From NCBI RefSeq assembly GCF_024296665.1, contig NZ_CP100762.1, positions 3,558,566 through 3,622,565 on the forward strand: a DNA stretch of 64,000 nucleotides. Direction: 5' to 3'. A model generated the notes under the pieces. The model saw only the letters and a program-made list of their open reading frames with translations. It ran no database searches and was not told the origin of the DNA. The position numbers were made by a program, and so were the translations under genes. The DNA is from Salinilacihabitans rarus. GTDB lineage: Archaea; Halobacteriota; Halobacteria; Halobacteriales; Natrialbaceae. This document shows positions 24,439-33,428 of the stretch, one piece after another (the first letter of the stretch is position 1; every line of letters begins with the position of its first letter).

Positions 24439-25521
24439 TCAGCCTTCCATCCCGCCGAACGAGAGGCCGCTCTCGATGTACCGCTGGGCGAAGAGGTAGA
24501 TGAAGACGATCGGCGAGGCGTACAGCAGCGCGAACGCCGAGAACCGCCCCCACGGCACCGAGTAGGTGTCGATGAGCATGAACAGCCCGACCGGGAGCGT
24601 GTAGTTTTCCGGCTGCAGGACGGTCTGGGCGACGATGAACTCCATCCACGGGGTGAGAAAGATGAAGATGAAGATCGTCGCCAGGCCGGGTTTCGCCAGC
24701 GGGAGGACGACCTCCCAGGCGACCCGGAACGGCGAGGCGCCGTCCATGATCGCCGCCTCCTCGTAGGAGACGGGGATCGAGTCCATGTAGGTCTTGAGCA
24801 GCCAGGTGTTGAACGGCACCGCCAGCGCGGCGTAGTAGATCGACATCGCGAGGCGGCTGTTCGCCGCGCCGACGCCGACGAAGATCGTATAGAGCGCGAT
24901 GAGCGCGGCGATGCCGAGGCCGCCGCCGATCTGCGTGAACAGGACGTAGCCGTAGAGGATCTTCATCCGGCCGACGAACTGCCGCCGGGAGAAGGCGTAC
25001 GCCCCCGGAACGATCAGCGCCAGCGCGATGAGCACGGTCGGGATCGCGATCGCGAGGCTGTTTTTGAGGTAGCGCCAGAAGTCCGAGGTCTCCTCGACGC
25101 CGTAGGCGCTCGCTTCGAGGAAGACGACCCGCGGGGTCGTGACGTAGAACGTGACGTCCGTCAGCGGGATCGAGATGGCGACCGTCACCGACGGGATGGC
25201 GATGTCGCCGATCACCCAGAGGAACGCCTCCGGGCTGATCTCTCCCGGCAACAGGCCGGCGCTCTCGGTCGAGTACAGGGTCCCGCCCTCGCCCTGGAGG
25301 GCGAGGCCGAGGATCCACACGACCGGGAACAGCAACGCCACGACGAACGCCAGCGTCGCGACCGTCGAGAGGGCGGTCTTGGCCACGTCGAGCGGGTCGA
25401 CGGTTCCCTCGCGGATCCCCTCGACCGTGTACGCGACCTCGTCGCGGAGGTCCGCGGGCTTGTTCAGCGCGCTCTCGACGTCGGTCCGAATCTTGCGGGC
25501 GATCCAGCCGAGGAGCGTCAT
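24439..25521 (-). CDS. Carbohydrate ABC transporter permease, MalG-type
   Basis: The 360-residue inner-membrane permease has the coupling-helix EAA loop visible as SYEEAAIMDGASPFRVAWEV near residue 250-270, which contacts the ATPase. About six helices are seen, with an enlarged loop after the first (about residues 80-150), longer than in bacterial MalG. It overlaps the MalF-type gene by four bases (ATGA at 25518-25521), so the two are translationally coupled. The transported sugar is inferred to be a maltodextrin from the adjacent glucosidases. Confidence 0.92.
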   Translation of the reverse strand: MTLLGWIARKIRTDVESALNKPADLRDEVAYTVEGIREGTVDPLDVAKTALSTVATLAFVVALLFPVVWILGLALQGEGGTLYSTESAGLLPGEISPEAFLWVIGDIAIPSVTVAISIPLTDVTFYVTTPRVVFLEASAYGVEETSDFWRYLKNSLAIAIPTVLIALALIVPGAYAFSRRQFVGRMKILYGYVLFTQIGGGLGIAALIALYTIFVGVGAANSRLAMSIYYAALAVPFNTWLLKTYMDSIPVSYEEAAIMDGASPFRVAWEVVLPLAKPGLATIFIFIFLTPWMEFIVAQTVLQPENYTLPVGLFMLIDTYSVPWGRFSAFALLYASPIVFIYLFAQRYIESGLSFGGMEG

Positions 25522-26567
25522 TCTCCGTCCACCCCCTCGGCGAGTCGCCCTTTCTTGACGGCTACGATCATGAACATCGCGACGAAGGCGACGGCGGTGA
25601 GCATGATCGCCGCGCCGGCGCCGTACTTGTCGAACGCGAACGCTTCGCGGTACCCGTACAGGATGAGGAGTTCGTTCTGTCTGGACGGACCGCCCCGGTT
25701 GAACACGTACGGGATGAGGAACTGCTGGAACGACGCGGCGGCCGTGAGGATCGACGCGAACAGGACCGGCCGTTTGATCGATGGGACGGTCACGTGCCAG
25801 AACCGGTGGAGGTAGCCGGCGCCGTCGACCTTAGCGGCGTCGACGAGTTCGTCGGGGACGGCCTGTAGCGCGCTCACCGTGATGAGCACCATAAACGGGT
25901 ACGCGAGCCACATCTCGGTGACGTTGTAGGTGAGAAACGCGATCCACCGGTCCTGGAGCCACGCCTGCTGGCCGAACCCGAGCGACATGAAAAACTGGTT
26001 TGCGAGCCCGAAACGGGCGGAACTGAACACGCCGCGCCAGACCGTGATCGTGAAGATGGTCGGCAGCCCCATCGGGACGATGATGACCGCGCGCATGTAG
26101 CGCTTGCCGCGGACGCGGTCGCTCGTGAGCACCATCGCGATGAAGACCCCGAACGCGACCTTCAGCGCCACGCTCGTGGCGACGAACAGCATCGTGATGC
26201 CGATCGAGTTCCAGAACAGCGGGCTCGCGGCCTCGACGCCGACGAAGGGGAACTCGGAGGTGACCGACGCGGAGACGGACAGCAGGTCGGCGTAGTTCTC
26301 GAGGCCGACGAACGTCTCGTCGCCGCGGAGGCCGAAGAAGCCGGTGAGCCCGCCGGGGCCGTCCGCGAAGACGGTCGCGGGTTCGGCGTCGGTCAGCGAG
26401 AGGTAGGCCGTGTAGAGAAGCGGGAAGAACATGAACGCCGCGAACGCGAACAGCCCCGGCAACACGAGCAGCAACGACCCGTTCTCGTCGATCCAGCGGC
26501 GCACGCCGTATGGAACGGCCTCTTCGTACCGCTGGCGGGTCTGTCGTCCAACTGAAGAAAGGCTCAT
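25518..26567 (-). CDS. Carbohydrate ABC transporter permease, MalF-type
   Basis: The protein has 349 residues. The first helix is SLLLVLPGLFAFAAFMFFPL and the EAA-type coupling loop reads DELVDAAKVDGAGYLHRFWHV. An exposed loop of about 90 residues between helices 1 and 2 is typical for MalF-type subunits. It starts ten bases after the binding-protein gene and overlaps the MalG-type gene. With that subunit it forms the transmembrane channel. Confidence 0.92.
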   Translation of the reverse strand: MSLSSVGRQTRQRYEEAVPYGVRRWIDENGSLLLVLPGLFAFAAFMFFPLLYTAYLSLTDAEPATVFADGPGGLTGFFGLRGDETFVGLENYADLLSVSASVTSEFPFVGVEAASPLFWNSIGITMLFVATSVALKVAFGVFIAMVLTSDRVRGKRYMRAVIIVPMGLPTIFTITVWRGVFSSARFGLANQFFMSLGFGQQAWLQDRWIAFLTYNVTEMWLAYPFMVLITVSALQAVPDELVDAAKVDGAGYLHRFWHVTVPSIKRPVLFASILTAAASFQQFLIPYVFNRGGPSRQNELLILYGYREAFAFDKYGAGAAIMLTAVAFVAMFMIVAVKKGRLAEGVDGE

Positions 26568-26576
26568 CTGTACCCG

Positions 26577-27881
26577 TCAGTCCCAGGCGTCGAGGATCTG
26601 GCTCTCCGCGTCGCCCATCGCCTCCTCGACGGTCTTGTTGTCCTGCAGCACCTCCTCGAACTCCGTCTCGATCGGCTCCCAGACGTCCTGCATCCGCGGG
26701 TCGGTCGGCATCGGGATGCCCTGCTCGACCGCCCGAGTGAAGCCCTGGACCGACTCGGGGAGTTCGTCGGCCTCCTCGTCGTCCTCGACGAACGCCTCGT
26801 GGACCGGGATGTAGCCCTGCTCGGCGGCCATCTGGGCGGCGATCGAGGTGTTCGTCGCGTACCACTCGGCGAACGAGCGCGCCGCGGCGGCGCGATCCTC
26901 GTCGTCGTCCATCGCGGCGGCGAAGTAGAGCAACTGGATCCCGGTGTACGGGCTGGGTTCGTTACCGTCGACGGTCGGGAACGGCGCGACGCTCGCCTCG
27001 AAGTCCTCGACGTCGCCGAGGAACCACGGCCCGTTGATCGCGAACGGGGCGTTCCCGTCGACGAAGATGGCCGCCTGCGTCTCGTACTCCCAGTCCTGGG
27101 GCATGTAGGGGTAGAGTTCGTCGCGGACGAACTCGAGGCCCTCGATGGTCTCGTCGTTCGTGATGCCGAGTTCCCCGGTCTCGTCGTCGAAGTAGTAGCC
27201 GCCGAAGCAGTGGGCCCACGCGCTGTAGAAGTACGCGTCGAAGTTGTGCGAGAGCCCGTAGACCCCGTTTTCGGGGTCGTGGTACTCCTCCATGATCTCG
27301 CGCATCTCCTCGAACGTCTCCGGCGGTTCGTCGACGTAGTCCTCGTTGTAGATCAACGCGACGGTCTCGGCGGCGTAGGGGAGACCGTACAGGCCGCCGT
27401 CGAACTGCGCGGCGTCGGCGGCCTCGCCGAAGAGGTCGAGGTCGACGCGGACCTCGTCGCTCTGGTCGCTGAGGAAGCCGTTCTGCTGGTAGTCGCCCAC
27501 GAGGTCGTGCGCCCAGAGGAACAGCTCCGGCCCCTCGCCCGCGGGGATCGACGTCGTCGTCGCGTCGACGAACTCGGCGACGGCGTCCGCGCGGATCGTC
27601 GGCGCGTACTCGCTGTTGAACGAGTCGACGTTCCCGTCGAACAGCGCCGTCGCGCTCTCGGTGAGGTCGTGCCAGAGGGTCGCCTCCCCGTCGACGCCTT
27701 CTTCAGGTTCGAGCGCCTCGTACTCGTCGTCCCTGTCGTACTCGTCGGCGCCCCCGTCGCCGCCGTCGCCGCCGTCTTCGTCGCCCGATCCCGGATCCTC
27801 GGTGCTGATACAGCCCGCGAAGGCGCCGGCCGCGGATGCCCCCGCCACGTACTTCACCAGCGTCCGTCTATCGAGTGCCAT
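26577..27881 (-). CDS. Sugar-binding lipoprotein of the maltodextrin-type ABC transporter
   Basis: The protein has 434 residues. The N-terminus has a twin-arginine motif and lipobox (DRRTLVKYVAG, then GAFAGCIS with the lipid Cys near residue 24), so it is probably Tat-exported and lipid-anchored. An Asp/Gly-rich linker of about 45 residues follows. The mature part is a family 1 extracellular solute-binding fold: EATLWHDLTESATALFDGN, LYGLPYAAETVALIYN, FAINGPWFLGDV. It would deliver sugars to the MalF/MalG-type permeases. It is the first gene of the minus-strand unit, with a TATA box at 27911-27920 and a palindrome between that box and the start. Confidence 0.93.
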   Translation of the reverse strand: MALDRRTLVKYVAGASAAGAFAGCISTEDPGSGDEDGGDGGDGGADEYDRDDEYEALEPEEGVDGEATLWHDLTESATALFDGNVDSFNSEYAPTIRADAVAEFVDATTTSIPAGEGPELFLWAHDLVGDYQQNGFLSDQSDEVRVDLDLFGEAADAAQFDGGLYGLPYAAETVALIYNEDYVDEPPETFEEMREIMEEYHDPENGVYGLSHNFDAYFYSAWAHCFGGYYFDDETGELGITNDETIEGLEFVRDELYPYMPQDWEYETQAAIFVDGNAPFAINGPWFLGDVEDFEASVAPFPTVDGNEPSPYTGIQLLYFAAAMDDDEDRAAAARSFAEWYATNTSIAAQMAAEQGYIPVHEAFVEDDEEADELPESVQGFTRAVEQGIPMPTDPRMQDVWEPIETEFEEVLQDNKTVEEAMGDAESQILDAWD

Positions 27882-27892
27882 GGTGAATACCT

Positions 27893-27911
27893 GATGAATT
27901 ATGACTTCATC
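27893..27911. promoter_or_regulatory. Candidate operator GATGAA-N7-TTCATC at the binding-protein promoter
   Basis: Perfect 6-base inverted arms (27893-27898 and 27906-27911) lie immediately downstream of the TATA box and over the expected transcription start. A repressor bound here would block transcription. The TrmB-family protein of this locus is the obvious candidate. Confidence 0.4.
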
Positions 27912-27920
27912 TATTTATTA
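27911..27920 (-). promoter_or_regulatory. TATA box of the sugar-binding lipoprotein operon
   Basis: The coding strand reads TAATAAATAG 30-39 bases before the ATG at 27881, in a locally A/T-rich divergent intergenic region. Confidence 0.65.
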
Positions 27921-28010
27921 GTTTGGGTACGATGATGAAGGATCGGTTCGACACGGCTGGTAGAAGTTGTACGAAATAGTGCATCATAGATTCGCAGATC
28001 ACGAAAAGAG

Positions 28011-28019
28011 TTATATGTG
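28011..28019 (+). promoter_or_regulatory. TATA box of the transporter ATPase gene
   Basis: TTATATGTG lies 22-30 bases before the ATG at 28041 and implies a leaderless mRNA. Confidence 0.65.
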
Positions 28020-28040
28020 TTATCCCCCCACGTGACACAA

Positions 28041-29171
28041 ATGGCAAGTCTGCGAGTCGAGAACCTCCGTAAGGAGTACGACAGGGGGTCGATCGTCGCG
28101 GTCGACGACCTCGACCTGGAGGTCGACGACGGCCAGTTCGTCACCGTCGTCGGCCCCTCGGGGTGTGGCAAGACGACGACCCTGCGGATGATCGCGGGGC
28201 TCGAAAAGCCCACCGCGGGGTCGATCTACCTCGACGGCGAGGAGGTCACCGACCGGAGCGCGCGGACGCGGGACATCGCGATGGTGTTCCAGAACTACGC
28301 GCTGTACCCGCACAAGACCGTCTTCCAGAACATGGCCTTCGGCCTGCGGATGAGCACCGACCTCTCGACGGACGAACGCCGCGAGAAAGTCGAGTGGGCC
28401 GCCGAGATGCTCGACATCGGCGAACTCCTCGAGAAGACGCCCGACGAACTCTCCGGCGGGCAGAAACAGCGGGTGGCGCTCGGGCGTGCGATCGTCCGCG
28501 AGCCCAAACTGTTCCTGTTCGACGAACCGCTCTCGAACCTCGACGCCAAACTCCGGACGACGATGCGCGCGGAGATCCAGCGCCTGCAGGACGAACTCGG
28601 CATCACGTCGGTGTACGTCACCCACGATCAGGAGGAGGCGATGACGATGGGCGACGAGATCGTCATCCTCAAAGACGGCGAACTCCAGCAGACCGGCGCG
28701 CCGAAGGACGTCTACGAGCGGCCGGCAAACCGGTTCGTCGGCGGCTTCATCGGCTCGCCGTCGATGAACTTCGTCGACGTCACCGTTCGGACGGCCGGCG
28801 GCGACCTCGTCCTCGCCAGCGAGGCGTTCCGGTACGCGCCGTCGGCGTCGCTGGCCGCCGACCTCGACGTCGCGGACGGCGACTCGGTGACCTTCGGGAT
28901 CCGGCCCGAGGACGTCCGCCCCGCGGGGCCCGGCGAGGACGGGATCGACGCCACCGTCGAGGTCGTCGAACCGATCGGCAGCGACAACTACCTCTACCTC
29001 GACGTCGGCGCCGCGGACGACTTCATCGCGCGCGTCGACGCCGACGTCGAACCGGCGGTCGGCGAGGTCCTCCCGATCGCCTTCGACGACGACAAGATTC
29101 GTCTGTTCGACGGCGAGACCGGCGAGTCGCTGCTGCATTCGAGCGAGGCCGTCCCGACGCCCGAGGCCTGA
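28041..29171 (+). CDS. Sugar ABC transporter ATP-binding protein, MalK/UgpC-type
   Basis: The ATG at 28041 is fixed by the TATA box and gives 376 residues. ATPase motifs are GPSGCGKTTT (Walker A), the Q-loop in VFQNYALYPHKT, LSGGQKQRVALGRA (signature), LFLFDEPLSNLDAK (Walker B) and VTHDQEEAM (switch His). The C-terminal 120 residues are the MalK-type regulatory beta-domain (FGIRPEDVRP). It powers the MalF/MalG-type permeases encoded on the opposite strand across a shared intergenic region. Confidence 0.94.
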   Translation: MASLRVENLRKEYDRGSIVAVDDLDLEVDDGQFVTVVGPSGCGKTTTLRMIAGLEKPTAGSIYLDGEEVTDRSARTRDIAMVFQNYALYPHKTVFQNMAFGLRMSTDLSTDERREKVEWAAEMLDIGELLEKTPDELSGGQKQRVALGRAIVREPKLFLFDEPLSNLDAKLRTTMRAEIQRLQDELGITSVYVTHDQEEAMTMGDEIVILKDGELQQTGAPKDVYERPANRFVGGFIGSPSMNFVDVTVRTAGGDLVLASEAFRYAPSASLAADLDVADGDSVTFGIRPEDVRPAGPGEDGIDATVEVVEPIGSDNYLYLDVGAADDFIARVDADVEPAVGEVLPIAFDDDKIRLFDGETGESLLHSSEAVPTPEA

Positions 29172-29199
29172 GTCCCGCCCCCGTCGTTCGCGACCGGCG

Positions 29200-31191
29200 T
29201 CAGTTCCCGACGGCGCCCGCGTCCACGCGCTCGGCGACCGGCGTCAGTTCGTCCGCCGCGTCGAGTTCGGCGACGGTCGCCAGCCGGAGCGCGTGGGGCC
29301 ACCCCAGCGGCGTCGCGCTGTCGGGCGTGCCGTCGTCGAACACCTGCTCGGGGAGGTACCCCGACGCCAGACAGAGGCTCCCGCCGGGGAGCAACTCGGC
29401 GAGCAACTCGCGCGAGCGCCGGTAGTAGCCGTCGTCGTCCGCGAGCGCGGCGAACGCGGCGGCCGCGTTGGCCCCCCACGCGGTCGAGACCGTCCAGACC
29501 TTCTCGTCGTCCTGCGTGCGGGTCCGCCAGTCGTCGCCCTCGAAGCGGACCAGGCCGCGGACGGCGTCGGTCTCGCGCCACAGCCCCGCCAGCGTGGCGT
29601 CGACGTGCGAGCGCAGGCGGTCGAGGCGCTCGTCGTCGACCTCGCCGATCGCCCCGTAGGCGCGGTGGGCGTCGACGAGCGCGAACGTGCTCGAATCGAG
29701 GCGGTCGTCGAGGTCGCCGTCGCGTGCGCGGAGGGCGTAGACGCCGCGGTCGTCGACCCACAGGTCGTCGAGCGCCCGGTAGACCTCGCGGGCGCGCTCG
29801 GCCGCCCGGTCGCGGCGGTCGGCGTCGAAGGGAGCCGCGGCGACCGCGGCGTAGGCGTGGAGGTACGTCGCCGCGGTGTGGGTGAACCGGCCGGCCATGT
29901 TCTCCCAGGCGTTCTGGCAGGGCTCCGGGAGGCCGTCGTCGGCGAGCGTCGCGTCGAGGCCGTCGAGGCCGCGCTCGACGACCGGTTCGACGGCGTCGCG
30001 GCGCTCGTCGGCCGTCTCGGCGTACGCCGCGAGAAACGAGAGGACGCTCGCGGTCTGGTCGGCCTGATAGTCGACGCCCTCGCCGCGGACGCGGTCGTTC
30101 GCCCAGCCGGGGGCCAGCGAGCCGTCGACCGGCCAGACGCGGTGGGGCCAGGTGCCGTCGTCGAGTTGCGTCGCCTCGTAGACCGCCGCGCTGGCGTCGT
30201 GGGTCGCCCCGAGGTCGAGGTCGAGGGTCGCCTCGCTCTCCAGCAGGAACCGGGCGATCTCGGCGTCGTCACGGAACCACGTGTAGCCGTACCCCCCCGA
30301 GTAGAGGTAGTGGGGGTCGAAGTCGGGGCCGGCGATCCGGCTCCCCGACGGCGCGGAGAGCAGGTCGACGACGCGGAGGTCGGCGACGACGCTCTCGCGG
30401 TCGGCGGCCGGGCGCCCGGACGCGGCCTCGACGAGCGCGTCGGCGTCGGCGAAGCCGGCGGCGGTCTCGGCCACGTCCGCGACGGCCGCGGCGCCGGGCG
30501 ACTCGCGGACGGACGTGAGAAGCGCCGCGCTCCCGTCCTCGACCGGGAGCCGCGTGACCACGTACCCGCCGAGGCGGCCGTCCTCGTACTGGCTCGCCTC
30601 CTCGCCGGTCGGGTGGTCCGTCGGCTCCTCGGCGAGCACGTCGGCGAGGCCCTCGGGGAGCTGGCCGGCGACCGCCTCGAAGCCGGTCGCGCTCGCGACG
30701 TAGTCGCGCTCGGTCCGGTGGTAGACCTCGACGACGTCCTCGTCGTGGACGAGCTGGCCGACCCGGTCCTCGCGGCCGTCGGGGGCGAAAGCGAGGAACG
30801 CCACGAGCGCCTCGACCGGCCCCGACTCGACCGCGACGTGGGTGACGTGCTCGCCGTCGACGGCGAGGTCGAGCCGGTCGAGGGCGAACGCGTCGGTCTC
30901 GTAGGTCGTCCGCACGAGCGTCGTGTCGTCGACGTACCGCTGGTCGGTCGGTTCGAGGGCGTCGAGCCAGACGGTCTCGCCGTCGACGCACACGCCGAGC
31001 CGGGAGCGGTCGATGCCGTACAGCCCCGACAGCGGGTACGAGAAGTCCCGCAGCGCACCGTCACGGCCCACGTGAACGAGCCGGCGGTCGCTGCCCGCGA
31101 AGAGTCCCGCCGTCGTCCGCCGCTCGCCCGGGAACGCGGTTCGCGCTCCCCTGTTGCGCTTGAAATCGTCCAGCGTCGCGCGCAAGGTCAT
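29200..31191 (-). CDS. GH15-family glucoamylase-like glycoside hydrolase
   Basis: The start at 31191 (MTLRATLDDFKRNRG) is preferred over an in-frame ATG at 31242 because promoter-like sequence lies between them. It gives 663 residues. The N-terminal half is a beta-sandwich (LVHVGRDGALRDFSYPLSG). The C-terminal half is the (alpha/alpha)6 barrel with GYGYTWFRDDAEIARFLLE, DGTWPHRVWPVDGS and VDYQADQTASVLSFLAAY, matching glucan 1,4-alpha-glucosidase and trehalase GH15 enzymes. No signal peptide is seen, so it probably releases glucose from imported oligosaccharides inside the cell. It is divergent from the GH13 gene. Confidence 0.88.
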   Translation of the reverse strand: MTLRATLDDFKRNRGARTAFPGERRTTAGLFAGSDRRLVHVGRDGALRDFSYPLSGLYGIDRSRLGVCVDGETVWLDALEPTDQRYVDDTTLVRTTYETDAFALDRLDLAVDGEHVTHVAVESGPVEALVAFLAFAPDGREDRVGQLVHDEDVVEVYHRTERDYVASATGFEAVAGQLPEGLADVLAEEPTDHPTGEEASQYEDGRLGGYVVTRLPVEDGSAALLTSVRESPGAAAVADVAETAAGFADADALVEAASGRPAADRESVVADLRVVDLLSAPSGSRIAGPDFDPHYLYSGGYGYTWFRDDAEIARFLLESEATLDLDLGATHDASAAVYEATQLDDGTWPHRVWPVDGSLAPGWANDRVRGEGVDYQADQTASVLSFLAAYAETADERRDAVEPVVERGLDGLDATLADDGLPEPCQNAWENMAGRFTHTAATYLHAYAAVAAAPFDADRRDRAAERAREVYRALDDLWVDDRGVYALRARDGDLDDRLDSSTFALVDAHRAYGAIGEVDDERLDRLRSHVDATLAGLWRETDAVRGLVRFEGDDWRTRTQDDEKVWTVSTAWGANAAAAFAALADDDGYYRRSRELLAELLPGGSLCLASGYLPEQVFDDGTPDSATPLGWPHALRLATVAELDAADELTPVAERVDAGAVGN

Positions 31192-31212
31192 GCGGCTACC
31201 GACGGGCGGCGG

Positions 31213-31223
31213 GTACAAAAGTA
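31213..31223 (-). promoter_or_regulatory. Promoter element of the GH15 gene
   Basis: TACAAAAGTAT on the plus strand (ATACTTTTGTA on the coding strand) lies 22-32 bases before the ATG at 31191. Confidence 0.5.
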
Positions 31224-31249
31224 TGTTGTAATTGTAGTTCACATCCCAA

Positions 31250-31257
31250 AGCGATAA
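31250..31257 (+). promoter_or_regulatory. Promoter element of the GH13 gene
   Basis: CGATAAAG lies 26-33 bases before the ATG at 31283. The whole divergent region between the two glycosidase starts is only 91 bases, so one regulator could serve both. Confidence 0.5.
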
Positions 31258-31282
31258 AGCGGTGCCGCCCCACCTGCCGCGT

Positions 31283-33385
31283 ATGGACCATCCAGGCCCG
31301 CCGCGGTTCTGCGCCGTCGGCGAGACGGTCGAACTCGCGCCGCGAGCGCCAGATACCGAGGCGACCTACGAGTGGACGGTACGCGACCGCCCCGACGGGA
31401 GCGACGTCTCGGCGCCGGAGGCACCCGTCTGGCACCTCGAACCGGACGTCCCGGGCACCTACCGGCTCGAACTCCGGACGCCCGAGGACCGGTTCGAACA
31501 GCGCGTCCGCGCGTTCCCCGACCCGCGCGAGTCCGTGGCGTTCGAACGCGACCGCGACGCCCTCCCCGAGCACGACCCCGAGGAAGTCTCCGTGCTCGGC
31601 CCGTTCAACGAACACCTCGCGGGCCGCGACCGGCCGACCCTCGAGGACGGCACTTACGTCTACGAGGTCGACCTGCCGCCGGGGCGTCACCGTCACGCGT
31701 TCATCGTCGGCGAGGACTTCGAGAACGCCGTCTGGGACGAACTGGAGGTGCCCGGTCCCGGACGGCCGCGGGTCCGCCTCGACGGCGAGCGCGACGGCGA
31801 CGAGGTCGTCGTGACCGCCGACGCGGTCCCGGGGACCGACAGCGAGTCCGACGCCGACGACCTCGCGGTGGAGTTCCTCGTCGACGACCGCGACCCGCTC
31901 GCCGACGACGACCTCGTCGTCGAGGGACACGAGGCCCGCGTTCCGCTCGCGGCCCTCGACGACTCGGTTCGCGTCCACGCGGTCGCCGTCGGCGAGCGCC
32001 ACGGCGTGGCCGACCGCCTCGCGGTCGCCCCCGACGGGAGCGTCGACCGCGTCAACGACCCGCCTGAGTGGGCCCGCGACGCCGTCGTCTACGAGATTTT
32101 CGTTCGCTCGTTCACCGACGCCGGCACCTTCGAGGCGCTCGAACGCCGGGTGCCGTACCTCGAATCGCTGGGCGTCGACTGCGTCTGGCTGACGCCGATC
32201 CTCGAGAGTCCGACCGACCACGGCTACCACACGACCGACTACTTCGAGACGGCCGCCGACCTCGGAACGCGTGCGGAGTTCGAGTCGTTCGTCGAGCGCT
32301 GCCACGAGGCGGGCGTCCGGGTCGTCTTCGACCTCGTGATCAACCACACCGGCCGCGAGCACGCCGCCTTCGACATGAGCGCGGCGCTCGTCGACGGCTA
32401 CGAGGACTGGTACGTCTGGGAGCCCCTCTCGGAGTCCGGCGTCGACCCCGCGGCCCTCGCGGACGGCCGCGAGGACGGCGGCCCGCCGGCGCGGACCCGC
32501 GAGGACGGCCGGGTCGAGGTGGCACAGCACTACTTCAACTGGCGGGGCATCCCGAACGTCGACTACGACTCGCTGGCCGTCCGCGAGTTCTTCCTCTCGG
32601 TGATCGACGAGTGGGCCGACGTCGTCGACGGCTTCCGCTGTGACGTCGCGTGGGGAGTCCCTCACGGCTTCTGGAAGGAGGTCTCCGACCGCGTCACGTC
32701 CCGCGACCCGGAGTTCCTGCTGCTCGACGAGACCATCCCCCGCGACCCCGACTACGCCGAGTCGGAGTTCGACGTCCACTACGACACCACCCTCTACGGC
32801 GCGCTCCGGGACGTCGGCAACGGCGAGCGCCCCGCCGCCGACCTGCTCGAGGCCGCGACCGCCCCCGAGCGCGAGGGGTTCCCCGACTGGTCGCTGCACA
32901 TGCGCTACGTCGAGAACCACGACGAGTCGCGCTACCTCGACGAGTGTGGCGCCGACGCCCAGCGGGCGGCCGTCGCCGCCGTGTTGACGCTGCCGGGCGT
33001 CCCGATGATCTACTACGGTCAGGAGCGGGGCGCGACCGAGTACCGCGGGACGATGCCGTGGGAGGGCGACGCCGCGTCGACGGCGTTCCACCGCCGGCTG
33101 GTCGCCGCCCGCCGCGACTCGCGGGCGCTCTCGCGGGGTGATCTCGTCCCCGTGGCCCACGAGTCCGACGCCGAGGGGGCCGTCGCCTTCGCCCGCGAGG
33201 CCGACGGCGAGGCGGTCGTCGTCGCGCTGAACTTCGGGGCGGAACCGGCGCGCGTGCGCGTCGACCGCCCGCTCGCGGCGACCGACCTCGTCTCGGGCGA
33301 CCCGCTCGACGCCGAGCGCGACGGGGACGCGACCGTCCTGTCGGTCGCCGACGTCGTCGTCGCGCGGGTCGACGACGGCCGCTGA
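31283..33385 (+). CDS. GH13-family alpha-amylase/cyclomaltodextrinase-like enzyme
   Basis: The 700-residue protein has an N-terminal beta-sandwich region of about 260 residues. The GH13 barrel follows: AVVYEIFVRSFTD, DLVINHTG (region I), GFRCDVAWG (region II, nucleophile Asp near residue 453), LLLDETIP (region III, acid-base Glu near 482), VENHDESR (region IV Asp) and GVPMIYYGQERG. Long N-terminal domain plus intracellular location (no signal) is typical of neopullulanase or cyclomaltodextrinase-type enzymes that split imported dextrins. It forms a functional pair with the GH15 enzyme and precedes the TrmB-type regulator by 43 bases. Confidence 0.9.
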   Translation: MDHPGPPRFCAVGETVELAPRAPDTEATYEWTVRDRPDGSDVSAPEAPVWHLEPDVPGTYRLELRTPEDRFEQRVRAFPDPRESVAFERDRDALPEHDPEEVSVLGPFNEHLAGRDRPTLEDGTYVYEVDLPPGRHRHAFIVGEDFENAVWDELEVPGPGRPRVRLDGERDGDEVVVTADAVPGTDSESDADDLAVEFLVDDRDPLADDDLVVEGHEARVPLAALDDSVRVHAVAVGERHGVADRLAVAPDGSVDRVNDPPEWARDAVVYEIFVRSFTDAGTFEALERRVPYLESLGVDCVWLTPILESPTDHGYHTTDYFETAADLGTRAEFESFVERCHEAGVRVVFDLVINHTGREHAAFDMSAALVDGYEDWYVWEPLSESGVDPAALADGREDGGPPARTREDGRVEVAQHYFNWRGIPNVDYDSLAVREFFLSVIDEWADVVDGFRCDVAWGVPHGFWKEVSDRVTSRDPEFLLLDETIPRDPDYAESEFDVHYDTTLYGALRDVGNGERPAADLLEAATAPEREGFPDWSLHMRYVENHDESRYLDECGADAQRAAVAAVLTLPGVPMIYYGQERGATEYRGTMPWEGDAASTAFHRRLVAARRDSRALSRGDLVPVAHESDAEGAVAFAREADGEAVVVALNFGAEPARVRVDRPLAATDLVSGDPLDAERDGDATVLSVADVVVARVDDGR

Positions 33386-33428
33386 ACGGAGGGAAGCCTT
33401 CTTACCGGCCGGCGGGCCAACGAGTGGC

